This document shows, piece by piece, positions 34,659-42,875 of a stretch of DNA of 64,000 bases. Under the pieces are notes generated by a model. It had not been told where the DNA came from and did no database searches. It saw nothing but the letters and a program-made list of their open reading frames with translations. The stretch is from Oscillospiraceae bacterium (lineage in GTDB: Bacteria; Bacillota; Clostridia; Oscillospirales; Oscillospiraceae): contig JAAWSV010000004.1 of NCBI GenBank assembly GCA_022801715.1, forward strand, positions 1 through 64,000. Direction: 5' to 3'. A program made the position numbers and the translations under genes. The first letter of the stretch is position 1, and each line of letters opens with the position of its first letter.

Positions 34659-34925
34659 CCCCTCCAAACACACCCGCCGCGCCCCCTGTTCTTGCACAGC
34701 GGCGTGCAACCCACCCCCTATTTTTTTGAAAAAAACCGGCAAAAAAGGGGAAAAAGCATCAAAAAAGCGGCCGCCCAAAGCAGCTGCCACCAAAAAAACG
34801 GTACAATTTCCCCCCAAAACCCGCCCCACACACTCCCCCCATCCCCCCATCAAACCCGCGAAAACCCCTTCCCTTCCCCGCCCCCCGCCTCACAGCCGCC
34901 GCCCACACCCTCAAACAAATCCCCC
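34659..34925 (-). other. G-rich leader upstream of the terminase genes
   Basis: No gene is seen. The minus strand has many runs of four to six G between 34800 and 34940 (for example GGGGGGATGGGGGG), able to form G-quadruplexes, and A/T-rich runs from 34726 to 34800. Transcription from the 35290 promoter would cross it. Confidence 0.5.
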
Positions 34926-35258
34926 TTATTTCCCCCCTATTTCATGCTTTTTCTCATAATTATCCAACCGAGCCGTCAAAATCCCTCTCCACTCCTCACT
35001 GGGACACCCTGCAATCATCCTCCGATACCCCGGCAAATCCGCATAACTCTCCACCAACCGCAAAAGCGTCCACTCCAAACCATAAGTCCCCCCCTCCGGA
35101 AAAACCCCCACCAAAGCCTCCGCCTCCTCATACGACAAGGGCGTCTCCACCTCCGACAACAGCTGGTCATACCGCTCCAAGGTCTCCTCCGTGGGATCAT
35201 CCCGCCGGGCGTCGGGCATCTGCCCCAAGGCCTTCAGCCGCTCCACACTTTTCTGCAT
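34926..35258 (-). CDS. Hypothetical protein heading the phage-like operon (110 aa)
   Basis: A soluble acidic and helical protein (SVERLKALGQMPDARRDDPTEETLERYDQLLSEVETPLSYEEAEALVGVFP). The ATG at 35258 follows AAGGAGG. It is the first frame after the host-type promoter and is separated from the terminase genes by 267 bp of G-rich DNA. It could be a regulator or packaging accessory, or a host gene unrelated to the particle; no family was recognised. Confidence 0.65.
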   Translation of the reverse strand: MQKSVERLKALGQMPDARRDDPTEETLERYDQLLSEVETPLSYEEAEALVGVFPEGGTYGLEWTLLRLVESYADLPGYRRMIAGCPSEEWRGILTARLDNYEKKHEIGGK

Positions 35259-35289
35259 CAAATCCGCCTCCTTTTATATAATTGACTAC

Positions 35290-35318
35290 ATCTTATCACC
35301 TTCTGACAGCCGCCGCAA
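35290..35318 (-). promoter_or_regulatory. Promoter driving the phage-like operon
   Basis: On the minus strand TTGCGG (35318-35313), 17 bp ending in TGA, TAAGAT (35295-35290). It has the same form as the housekeeping promoters in this window. No operator palindrome is apparent. Confidence 0.55.
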
Positions 35319-35330
35319 GGCCGTTTCACC

Positions 35331-35359
35331 TTGCACCCCCCGCGGCTTTGTGCTACAAT
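35331..35359 (+). promoter_or_regulatory. Promoter of the 35393 gene
   Basis: TTGCAC (35331-35336), 17 bp and TGCTACAAT (TACAAT 35354-35359). It is back to back with the phage-operon promoter, with 12 bp between the -35 boxes. Confidence 0.65.
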
Positions 35360-35392
35360 AAAATCACCAAATAAAAGAGGAGGTACCCCAAA

Positions 35393-35869
35393 ATGTCCGC
35401 AGAATTCACCTTTACTGTACTGGATCAGGAAGCCGTTGACCGGATTGCCCCCAGCGGCTCCCGGATTCGCCACATCGGCGAAAAGCCGGAAGATCAAATC
35501 CTATCCTTGGGCCGGCTGAAGACCCTCTTCGGTGAACCGCTGTACCTGTCCGAGGATCTGGAGGATCAATACACCTACTTCCTCTCAACCGTCACCGCCG
35601 ACGGGCGGACACTCTGCCTCTCCGCCTACAGCGGCCCCACCGGCCCTGTCATTGGCGGTGAGCAGAACGAGGCCAGCCGCGCCGCTGCCGACGCGCTGGC
35701 GGCACTGATCAACAGCGCCTCCCCCGCCGACTACGACTACGAGGGCTACTACTTAGACGGCCCCTGCCGCGTCCGCATGGGCGTCCGAAACGGAGTCCCC
35801 TACATGGAGGAGGACGAGCTCAGCGACGAGGAATTTGAGCAGATTCTGCGCAAAACCAACAACCGTTAA
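35393..35869 (+). CDS. Hypothetical protein (158 aa)
   Basis: An acidic soluble protein; AGGAGGT precedes the ATG. The pattern FGEPLYLSEDLEDQYTYFLSTVTADGRTLCLSAYSGPTGPVIGG is a beta-rich sheet with a following helix, and the end is acidic (EEDELSDEEFEQIL). It resembles small immunity-type or uncharacterised Firmicutes proteins, but I cannot assign a family. It is divergent from the phage-like operon. Confidence 0.7.
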   Translation: MSAEFTFTVLDQEAVDRIAPSGSRIRHIGEKPEDQILSLGRLKTLFGEPLYLSEDLEDQYTYFLSTVTADGRTLCLSAYSGPTGPVIGGEQNEASRAAADALAALINSASPADYDYEGYYLDGPCRVRMGVRNGVPYMEEDELSDEEFEQILRKTNNR

Positions 35870-35879
35870 GACGTTTACA

Positions 35880-36440
35880 AGACGTACCGCGGTTTATGGA
35901 GGGTTATTGGACCATCCCGGTATCGGTGGGGCGGAGGATAGTTTTCGGCCATATGGACGGTTTACCGGAGTATTCCAGTGGACGGAGGACGGCGCGCCGG
36001 GGTCGTCGCGCCCTACGGGTGGGTTTATTGGGAGTATGGCGGGGATCAAGGGAAGGGCCGGTGAGGACACCGGCCCCTACGAATGGTCTATCGGGTGTGC
36101 GGTAGATGGCGGGAGAACGAACGCACCATGTGTGCCCCTACGTGGGGGTGGCATAGTGCATATAGAATGTCGATAGAATAACCGTCCCCCAAAGTACGTT
36201 GCCAACAAGAACGACGGCATTTGCGGCACCGGGCCAGCGATTTAACCATCAAGTTTCGGGGGCAAGTCGGGCGACGCAGGCAGGGCGGCAGCGGCGGTTT
36301 ACCAAAAGGCTAAAGACGGGGGGATGCTCTCGGGATACCTTCTGCTATACAAGAGCCACCGCCGCAGCGACAGTCGCCCGGGGGCGAAACCCCTGTCCTC
36401 TATTGAGGAAAAAACAAAACCAGTGGACACTCCGCTCCAA
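35880..36440. repeat. Gene-free region with repeated CCCCTAC/GTAGGGG-type motifs
   Basis: No convincing gene. The stem GGGCCGGTG-agga-CACCGGCCC (36055-36076) precedes CCCTACG, and related CCCTACG strings occur at 36009 and 36138. From about 36250 to 36410 the frames look like decayed coding sequence. The pattern suggests extragenic repeats or a decayed insertion. Confidence 0.4.
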
Positions 36441-36452
36441 ATCTGCTACAAT
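36424..36452 (+). promoter_or_regulatory. Promoter of ridA
   Basis: TGGACA (36424-36429), 17 bp, TGCTACAAT (TACAAT 36447-36452). Confidence 0.6.
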
Positions 36453-36525
36453 ACCTATATAATCCATATCATCAAAAAGCTATTATCAAAAAACTACCAC
36501 CAAAAACAAAGAGGAGGTCCCCCCT

Positions 36526-36906
36526 ATGAAAGACATCATCGCCACTGCGGCGGCGCCCGCCGCTATCGGTCCCTACAGCCAAGGCGTCAGCGCGCCGCTG
36601 CGCGCACTGACCATCACCTCCGGCCAGCTGCCTATCGACCCAGCCACCGGCGCCTTCCCCGAGGGCATCGAGGCCCAGACCCGCCAGTCCTTGGAAAATG
36701 TGAAGGCCGTTCTGGCCGCCGCTGGGCTCACCATGGCGGATGTGCTTAAAACCACCGTGTTCCTCAAGGACATGAACGACTTCGCCGCCATGAACGGCGT
36801 CTACGCCACCTTCTTCCCCGAGAATCCCCCCGCCCGCAGCGCCGTGGAGGTGGCCCGTCTGCCTAAGGACGCTCTGGTGGAGATCGAGGCCATCGCCGCC
36901 TCCTGA
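36526..36906 (+). CDS. ridA: RidA family 2-iminobutanoate/2-iminopropanoate deaminase
   Basis: A 126-residue trimeric enzyme that hydrolyses reactive enamine/imine intermediates made by PLP enzymes. The signature [17 protein letters not shown] and [21 protein letters not shown] with the key arginine are present. GAGGAGG precedes the ATG. Confidence 0.95.
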   Translation: MKDIIATAAAPAAIGPYSQGVSAPLRALTITSGQLPIDPATGAFPEGIEAQTRQSLENVKAVLAAAGLTMADVLKTTVFLKDMNDFAAMNGVYATFFPENPPARSAVEVARLPKDALVEIEAIAAS

Positions 36907-36958
36907 GCTATCTATGTCCGCACCGATTCGATGTCCGCACCGCGGGGAGGAATGACCT

Positions 36959-37501
36959 GTGATCAAATGGCTGGGCCACCTGAAAACCATCACCGCCCAC
37001 AAGTGTCTGGTGGGTCGATACTGCTTCCGTCTGGGCCTCTATCGTCAAGGTCTCCTTCATGATATGTCCAAGTACACCCCCGTGGAGTTTCTGGTGGGGG
37101 CCAAGTACTACTGCGGCTATCGCAGCCCCAATGAGCTGGAACGCCTGGAAACCGGTGTATCCTCCGCTTGGCTCCACCACAAGGGGCGCAATAAGCACCA
37201 CATTGAATACTGGATCGACTACGACCCCCAGACCGGCGCCATGGGCGGCATGGAGATGCCCATCCGCTATGTGGCGGAGATGTTCTGCGACCGGGTGGCC
37301 GCCACGCGGATCTACCAGAAGGAGCGATACACCGATGCCGCCGCCTACGACTACTACGTCCGCTCCGAGGGCCACTACCTGATCCACCCCAACACCGCCG
37401 CCCTGATCAAAAGCCTTCTGAAAATGCTCCGGGATGAGGGAGAGGAGAAAACCTTCGACTACATCCGCCGCGAGGTCCTGCACAACAAAAAGCACCCCTA
37501 A
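36959..37501 (+). CDS. DUF5662 family protein
   Basis: A 180-residue protein with many histidines and aspartates: MSKYTPVEFLVGAKYY, WLHHKGRNKHHIEYWID and FCDRVAATRIYQKERYT. This is the DUF5662 pattern, a helical fold with HD-like metal ligands (HDMSKY, HHKGRNKHH). The biochemical role is unknown. The start is GTG with GGGGAGG eleven bases upstream. Likely co-transcribed with ridA. Confidence 0.85.
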   Translation: MIKWLGHLKTITAHKCLVGRYCFRLGLYRQGLLHDMSKYTPVEFLVGAKYYCGYRSPNELERLETGVSSAWLHHKGRNKHHIEYWIDYDPQTGAMGGMEMPIRYVAEMFCDRVAATRIYQKERYTDAAAYDYYVRSEGHYLIHPNTAALIKSLLKMLRDEGEEKTFDYIRREVLHNKKHP

Positions 37502-37538
37502 GCTCCCAATATCTTCCACACCCCTCAGGAGGTTCACT

Positions 37539-38282
37539 ATGCCAACGTCCTCCCCCAGCGCCGCTTCCCTCTTTGCCGGGTGGCCGGAGACGATGATCCT
37601 CTCCTGCCTCCAAGGGCACATGGGTACGCTGAACGCCAACCATGACGGCACCGCCGCCGCTATCACCGTCGGGGACTTCTGCTTTCTGGCCGGAGTCCCC
37701 GACGCCGCCTTAGTCCGCGCCACCGCCGCGCCCATTTTGGTTCCACGCACCGAGGACTGGAACGGGCTGATCGAGGGCATCTATGGGCGGCGGGTCCGGC
37801 CCCACACCCGATACGCCACGGAGAAAAACCCGGAGCATCTGTCTCCCACGCGGCTCCGGGGGCTGGCCTCGGCGCCGGAGGGATTTGATGTGATTCCTAT
37901 TGATGCTCATATATATGACCGGCTTTCCCTCCAGCGGTGGTCCAAGGACCTGCGGGGGCTGTTTGACAGTGCGGAGGATTTTGAGCGGCGGGGGCTGGGC
38001 TTTGCAGCGATACATCGGGGGGCCATTGTGGCGGGGGCCTCCGCCTATACGGTGTATGACGGCGGCATTGAGATCGAGGTGGACACCGCGCCGGAGGTTC
38101 GGCGGCGGGGGCTGGCCTCCGCCTGCGCCGCCCGGCTGGTGCTGGCCTGCTTGGAGCGGGGACTCTACCCCAGCTGGGACGCCCACACGCGGGTATCGCT
38201 GGCGCTGGCGGAGAAGCTTGGGTATCGGTCTGCTGGGGGGTATCGGACGTATATTAAGGTTTCGTTTGGAGAGGAGCTTTGA
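37539..38282 (+). CDS. GNAT family acetyltransferase
   Basis: A 247-residue two-part protein. The C-terminal half has the acetyl-CoA motif VDTAPEVRRRGLASACAARLVLACLERG (Q/RxxGxG/A type) and WDAHTRVSLALAEKLGYR. The N-terminal domain resembles the 'GNAT_acetyltran' type found in Firmicutes. The substrate is unknown. CAGGAGG precedes the ATG. Confidence 0.85.
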   Translation: MPTSSPSAASLFAGWPETMILSCLQGHMGTLNANHDGTAAAITVGDFCFLAGVPDAALVRATAAPILVPRTEDWNGLIEGIYGRRVRPHTRYATEKNPEHLSPTRLRGLASAPEGFDVIPIDAHIYDRLSLQRWSKDLRGLFDSAEDFERRGLGFAAIHRGAIVAGASAYTVYDGGIEIEVDTAPEVRRRGLASACAARLVLACLERGLYPSWDAHTRVSLALAEKLGYRSAGGYRTYIKVSFGEEL

Positions 38283-38398
38283 GGGGATGCCGCTACCCTT
38301 TTTGGCGTATTTGCGGGGATAATCTTGTTTTGTACCCGTTTCAAGGGTACTGCGTGATAAAGGGTGCCCTCCAGGTTTAAACTGGTCAGGTGATCAAT

Positions 38399-39160
38399 AT
38401 GATAGGTGTTTATTTCAGCGGAACCGGAAATACACGGCATTGTGTTGAAAGGTTTGTACAAGAATTAGAACCAGATGGAGAGACATTTTCTATCGAAGCA
38501 GAGCGTGTTGTGGAAGCGATTTGTGCGCATAATGAGATTGTTATGGGCTATCCGGTACAATTCAGCAATCTTCCAAAAATTTTGCGGGATTTTGTCATTG
38601 GTCATTCGTCTATATGGAAAGAGAAGCGGATCTTTATTATTGCAACAATGGGGCTATTCAGCGGAGACGGAGCTGGCGTGCTGGCCCGTTTATTGGCCAG
38701 ATATGGTGCAGTTATAACGGGAGGACTGCATCTAAAAATGCCTGACAGCATAGGCGATGAAAAAGTATTGAAAAGAGCATTGGAGCAGAATCAAGAATTA
38801 GTGCGCACAGCGGAGCAAAGAATTCTAAAGGCCGCACAGGAATTGGCAGATAATCGCCCTCCCCAAGAGGGGATTGGGTTTTGGGAGCATTTGGCGGGGC
38901 TATTCGGACAAAGAATATATTTTCGCGACAGGACGGACGCATATTCTGATAAATTGAACATTGATGCAAGCAAGTGTATTCAGTGTGGAAAGTGTATGGC
39001 GATTTGCCCTATGAGAAATATTTCCATCAAGGACGGGCAGATGGTGCCAAACGGTAAATGTACCATGTGCTATCGTTGTATCAGTTTTTGTCCGGCGCAA
39101 GCAATTACCTTGTTGGGAAAAAAGGTTTACGAGCAGTGTTATATAGAGAAATATTTATGA
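38399..39160 (+). CDS. EFR1 family flavodoxin-ferredoxin protein
   Basis: A 253-residue fusion. The N-terminal flavodoxin-like domain (VYFSGTGNTRHC) is followed by two 4Fe-4S clusters in CIQCGKCMAICPMRN and CTMCYRCISFCPAQA. EFR1 proteins are common in anaerobes and presumably carry electrons; partners are unknown. The gene is clearly AT-richer than its neighbours and uses different codons (many AAA, ATT, AAT), suggesting recent transfer. The ATG at 38399 has AGGTGA upstream. Confidence 0.9.
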   Translation: MIGVYFSGTGNTRHCVERFVQELEPDGETFSIEAERVVEAICAHNEIVMGYPVQFSNLPKILRDFVIGHSSIWKEKRIFIIATMGLFSGDGAGVLARLLARYGAVITGGLHLKMPDSIGDEKVLKRALEQNQELVRTAEQRILKAAQELADNRPPQEGIGFWEHLAGLFGQRIYFRDRTDAYSDKLNIDASKCIQCGKCMAICPMRNISIKDGQMVPNGKCTMCYRCISFCPAQAITLLGKKVYEQCYIEKYL

Positions 39161-39266
39161 TATAAAACTGCACGTATGAGGGAGTATTTTGATACATTGC
39201 AAAAAATTTCCAGAATTACTTGCTTGCAGCACGAGGACCATCAGCGGTATGATCTTGGGATGAGGC

Positions 39267-39302
39267 AAAAAGCTCCCCCGGCGGATGCCGGGGGAGCTTT
39301 TT
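39267..39302. terminator. Bidirectional terminator between the EFR1 gene and nfnB
   Basis: AAAAAGCTCCCCCGGC and GCCGGGGGAGCTTTTT form a 12-bp GC stem within A and T runs, serving nfnB on the minus strand and possibly the EFR1 gene. Confidence 0.85.
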
Positions 39303-39326
39303 ATATAGATTGCAATCTATGTATAC

Positions 39327-40748
39327 TTACTTCTTCGCCAGATAGTCGTCGATGGCCTTGGCGGCGGTCTTGCCGGCGCCCATGGCCAAGATCACCGTGG
39401 CCGCGCCGGTGACGGCGTCGCCGCCGGCGTAGACGGCCTCGCGACTGGTAAGGCCCTCCTCGTTGACGATGATGCCGCCCCGCTTGTTGATCTCGAGGCC
39501 CTTGGTGGTGGACTTGATCAGGGGGTTGGGGCTGGTGCCCAAGGCCATGATGACGCAGTCCATCTCCATCTCAAACTCGCTGCCCTCCTTGACGATGGGA
39601 CGGCGGCGGCCGGAGGCGTCGGGCTCGCCCAGCTCCATTTCCACGCACTTGAGGCCGATGACGGAGCCGTTCTTCGGGTCCCGCTTGTCCTCGGGGTTGT
39701 TGTAACCCAAGATCTCGGTGGGGTTGGTGAGGGTCTTGAAGATGATGCCCTCCTCCTTGGCGTGCTCCACCTCCTCGGCACGGGCGGGGAGTTCCGCCTC
39801 GCTGCGGCGGTAGACGATGTGCACGTCAGCGCCAAGGCGCTTGGAGCACCGGGCGGCATCCATGGCCACGTTGCCGCCACCCACAACGGCCACCTTCTTG
39901 CCCTTCAGGGGCATAATGGGGGTATCGGCGCCGTCCCTGTAGGCCTTCATCAGGTTGATGCGGGTGAGGAACTCATTGGCGGAGTAGACGCCTTTCAGGT
40001 TCTCCCCAGGGATGTGCATGAACATGGGCAGGCCCGCGCCGGAGCCGATGAACACCGCCTCAAAGCCCATCTCCTCCATCAGCTCATCAATGGTGATGGA
40101 GCGACCGATAACCATGTTGGTCTCGATCTTGACACCTAACTCCTTAAGGCCGTCCACCTCCTTCTGCACGATGGACTTGGGCAGACGGAACTCGGGAATG
40201 CCGTAGACCAGTACACCGCCGGCCAAGTGCAGCGCCTCGAACACCGTCACCTCGTAGCCCTTCCGGGCCAGATCTCCGGCGCAGGTGAGGCCGGAGGGAC
40301 CGGAGCCGATCACCGCCACCTTGTGGCCGTTGGAGGTAGGCTTCGCCGCCTTTTCCTGCACGTTGGCGTTGTGCCAGTCGGCCACAAAGCGCTCCAAGCG
40401 GCCGATGCCCACGCTCTCGGCCTTCAGGCCACGGACGCACTTGGACTCACACTGGGTCTCCTGCGGGCAGACGCGGCCGCAGACGGCGGGGAGGGCGCTG
40501 TCCTGCGCGATGATCTGATAGGCGGCTTCAAAGTCGCCCTCGGCCACCTTGGCGATAAACTCGGGGATATGGATCTGCACCGGGCAGCCGGTGACACAGG
40601 GGGAGTTCTTGCAGTGGAGGCAGCGGGTGGCCTCGTCCATGGCCTGCTCCTTGGTGTAGCCTAAGGCCACCTCGCTGAAGTTGCCGGCGCGGACCACCGG
40701 GTCCTGATGGGGCATGGGGTTCTTCTTGGGACTCATATTAGCAGCCAT
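39327..40748 (-). CDS. nfnB: NADP-dependent flavin oxidoreductase NfnB/GltA-like large subunit
   Basis: A 473-residue iron-sulphur flavoprotein. N-terminal CLHCKNSPCVTGCPV and CGRVCPQETQCESKC ligate 4Fe-4S clusters. Two dinucleotide-binding sites follow: VIGSGPSGLTCAGDLARKG for FAD and VVGGGNVAMDAARCSKRLGADVHIVYRR for NADPH, and a GGDAVTGAATVI end. With NfnA just upstream it forms the electron-bifurcating NADH-dependent ferredoxin:NADP+ oxidoreductase; 'glutamate synthase small subunit' would be the common mis-annotation. Confidence 0.93.
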   Translation of the reverse strand: MAANMSPKKNPMPHQDPVVRAGNFSEVALGYTKEQAMDEATRCLHCKNSPCVTGCPVQIHIPEFIAKVAEGDFEAAYQIIAQDSALPAVCGRVCPQETQCESKCVRGLKAESVGIGRLERFVADWHNANVQEKAAKPTSNGHKVAVIGSGPSGLTCAGDLARKGYEVTVFEALHLAGGVLVYGIPEFRLPKSIVQKEVDGLKELGVKIETNMVIGRSITIDELMEEMGFEAVFIGSGAGLPMFMHIPGENLKGVYSANEFLTRINLMKAYRDGADTPIMPLKGKKVAVVGGGNVAMDAARCSKRLGADVHIVYRRSEAELPARAEEVEHAKEEGIIFKTLTNPTEILGYNNPEDKRDPKNGSVIGLKCVEMELGEPDASGRRRPIVKEGSEFEMEMDCVIMALGTSPNPLIKSTTKGLEINKRGGIIVNEEGLTSREAVYAGGDAVTGAATVILAMGAGKTAAKAIDDYLAKK

Positions 40749-40861
40749 AATATATGACCTATCCTTTCAAAGTTCTTCAATAAATGCCAGCGCTTTTAAG
40801 GGGAGGGGGAGATTGAACCGGCGCTTCTGGCGCAAATTTCCGATTTAAGACCGGCCGTCCC

Positions 40862-41704
40862 TCACTGCTCCGCCTGCTTGAAGAGGTTGCAGGTCTCCTC
40901 CCGGGCGTGCAGCTCAAAATCGCGGTACATCGTGCCGCGGCTCATGGACTCGTCGAAGTCCACCAAGTGGCCGTCGAACTCCGGGCCGTCCACGCAGGCG
41001 AACTTGGTCTCGCCGCCCACGGTGAGGCGGCAGCCGCCGCACATGCCGGTACCGTCAATCATAATGGGGTTCATGCTCACCACGGTGGGAATATTGAACT
41101 CCTTGGTCAGGGCACAGACAAACTTCATCATGATCACCGGCCCGATGGCGATGACCCGGTCGTACTTGGCGCCGGCCTCAATCTGCTCCCGGAGGAGGTC
41201 GGTGACCAAGGCCTTCTTGCCGTAGGAGCCGTCGTCTGTGCCGATGATCAGGTTGGTGCTGGCCGCCTCGAACTCGTCCTTGAGGATGATGAGGTCCTTG
41301 TTGCGGAAGCCCACGATCAAGTCCACGTGGCAGCCCACGTCGTGGAGCTTCTTGGCCACGGGATAGGCGATGGCGGTACCCACGCCGCCGCCCACCACGG
41401 CCACGCGCTTGAGCCCCTCGGTCTCCGTGGCCTTGCCTAAGGGGCCTACAAAGTCCTGGATGTACTCGCCCTCGGCCTTGTGGGCCAGCTTCTCCGTGGT
41501 GGAGCCCACCAGCTGGAAGATGATGGAGACCGTGCCCGCCTCCCGGTCATAGGAGGCGATGGTCAGGGGGATGCGCTCACCGTTCTCATCCACGCGGAGG
41601 ATGATGAACTGGCCGGGCTCACACTTGCGGGCCACGGCGGGGGCCTCAATCTCCATCATGGTAACGGTGGGGTTCAGCACTTTCTTCTTGACAATACGAT
41701 ACAT
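40862..41704 (-). CDS. nfnA: NfnA: ferredoxin-NADP+ reductase subunit alpha
   Basis: A 280-residue protein of the dihydroorotate-dehydrogenase electron-transfer (PyrK-like) family: FAD domain (EPGQFIILRVDENGERIPLTIASYD), NAD domain (VAVVGGGVGTAIAYPVAKKLHD) and a 2Fe-2S site CGGCRLTVGGETKFAC. The ATG at 41704 follows GGGAATCACT. nfnA precedes nfnB by 113 bp, the usual order. A 200-nt leader separates it from its promoter. Confidence 0.93.
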   Translation of the reverse strand: MYRIVKKKVLNPTVTMMEIEAPAVARKCEPGQFIILRVDENGERIPLTIASYDREAGTVSIIFQLVGSTTEKLAHKAEGEYIQDFVGPLGKATETEGLKRVAVVGGGVGTAIAYPVAKKLHDVGCHVDLIVGFRNKDLIILKDEFEAASTNLIIGTDDGSYGKKALVTDLLREQIEAGAKYDRVIAIGPVIMMKFVCALTKEFNIPTVVSMNPIMIDGTGMCGGCRLTVGGETKFACVDGPEFDGHLVDFDESMSRGTMYRDFELHAREETCNLFKQAEQ

Positions 41705-41908
41705 AGTGATTCCCTTTCCACTTCTCATTTTAAGAGCCTGCCTCCAGCCGGCGTCCGGTCAAAAGACAGGTTCCAAGACGGCAGGCAGCACCGGCCGTCT
41801 GAAAGACGTCCCGGCCCTGTCCGCCGCCCCGTTTCGACCCATAGGGGGACCTGCATACAGTGAATACAAATACAGCCCTCTGCATACCGGCGCACCCCAT
41901 ACCTTTTC

Positions 41909-41937
41909 ATTTTACCACACCCCCACCCCTCCGTCAA
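41909..41937 (-). promoter_or_regulatory. Promoter of nfnAB
   Basis: On the minus strand TTGACG (41937-41932), 17 bp ending in TGG, TAAAAT (41914-41909). Confidence 0.6.
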
Positions 41938-42000
41938 TTTATAAACATACGCTTTTTCTACAAACTTTATCGCTGTCTTTTGTCTATCGTATCGAAAAGC

Positions 42001-42043
42001 CTCAGCAGGGCAAAAAACCTACAGGTTTTTTCGCCCTGCTGAG
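42001..42043 (-). terminator. Large hairpin terminator downstream of the crp-type gene
   Basis: CTCAGCAGGGC and GCCCTGCTGAG pair, with an inner AAAAAACCT/AGGTTTTTT stem. On the minus strand GCTTTTC follows. A second hairpin (ACAGATTTTGGCC/GGCCGAAATCTGT, 42044-42072) adjoins it. Confidence 0.7.
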
Positions 42044-42100
42044 ACAGATTTTGGCCCTTGGCCGAAATCTGTCAAAAATCCAGAGGTATTCTTTTAATTC

Positions 42101-42751
42101 CTAATTCCGCAAAAGCTCCACTTTTCTCCCCTCCATCCGCACAATGCCCTCCTCCCGGAGCTTGCGCAGCTCCCGCATCATGGCACTGCGGTCGGTGCTG
42201 ATGTAGTCGGCCAGCATACTGAGGGTAAAGGGAATGGTGAAGCTGCGGCTGCCGCAGCTGTGGGACTGGGTCGTGAAGTAGCACAGCAGCTTCTCCCGGA
42301 TGGATCGCTGGCTGAGCACCTCCACCCGCCGGCTCAACTGGCGAATCTGTCCGGCGGCCAAAGTAAAGAGGTTCTGCACCAGCTGGCTGTGGTGCTGGCA
42401 GGCGTTCTCGCACTGCTTCATGATATGGGCGTAGTCGATGTACAGAACCAGACAGTCCTCCTCACAGACCACGCTGATACTGTCCCCCTCCCAAGCGGCA
42501 AAGCCCAAGGGCTCTCCGAAGATCCCCCCTTGGCGCAAATGCTCCAAGATCGCCCGGTTTCCCACCCGGTCGATCCGCACCAATCGGGCGGTGCCCTCCA
42601 GCACCACACCTACCTCGCCGCCGGCACCATCGTAGACGCAGACCACCTCCTCGGGCTTGTAGCGCACCTGCCGCATTCGGAAGCACTCCACCATGCGCGC
42701 AACGCTGTCCTTTGAAATATCCTGAAAAATCGGGACCTGATAGACCTCCAT
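42101..42751 (-). CDS. Crp/Fnr family transcriptional regulator
   Basis: A 216-residue protein: cyclic-nucleotide-binding-like barrel (residues 15-120; FGEPLGFAAWEGDSISVVCEEDCLVLYID), dimer helix, and a winged helix (IPFTLSMLADYISTDRSAMMRELRKLREEGIV). No Fnr-type N-terminal cysteine cluster is seen, so the effector is unknown. The ATG at 42751 follows AGAGGAGG. It lies upstream of nfnAB, separated by hairpins. The final Arg-Asn-stop is formed by an AATTAGGA sequence. Confidence 0.9.
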   Translation of the reverse strand: MEVYQVPIFQDISKDSVARMVECFRMRQVRYKPEEVVCVYDGAGGEVGVVLEGTARLVRIDRVGNRAILEHLRQGGIFGEPLGFAAWEGDSISVVCEEDCLVLYIDYAHIMKQCENACQHHSQLVQNLFTLAAGQIRQLSRRVEVLSQRSIREKLLCYFTTQSHSCGSRSFTIPFTLSMLADYISTDRSAMMRELRKLREEGIVRMEGRKVELLRN

Positions 42752-42830
42752 CGTAACCTCCTCTTTCCACATCCCCGCATTCTCTCCGCCGCGTGCACAA
42801 TCTCCGCCGAATTTGCAGGCTCAGGTGCGA

Positions 42831-42872
42831 AAAATCCCCGCCGCACATTAACAATGTGCGGCGGGGATTTTG
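42831..42872 (-). terminator. Terminator of the 42876 zinc-ribbon gene
   Basis: CCCCGCCGCACATT and AATGTGCGGCGGGG form a 14-bp stem, followed on the minus strand by ATTTTTC. Confidence 0.85.
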
Positions 42873-42875
42873 GTT

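Noticed and set aside
22269-35261. Tailocin (headless bacteriocin)
   Set aside because: Terminase, portal, protease and capsid genes are all present and intact, and no receptor-binding fibre is found.
39327-40748. Glutamate synthase small subunit
   Set aside because: The adjacent NfnA-type subunit and absence of a glutamate synthase large subunit favour NfnB.
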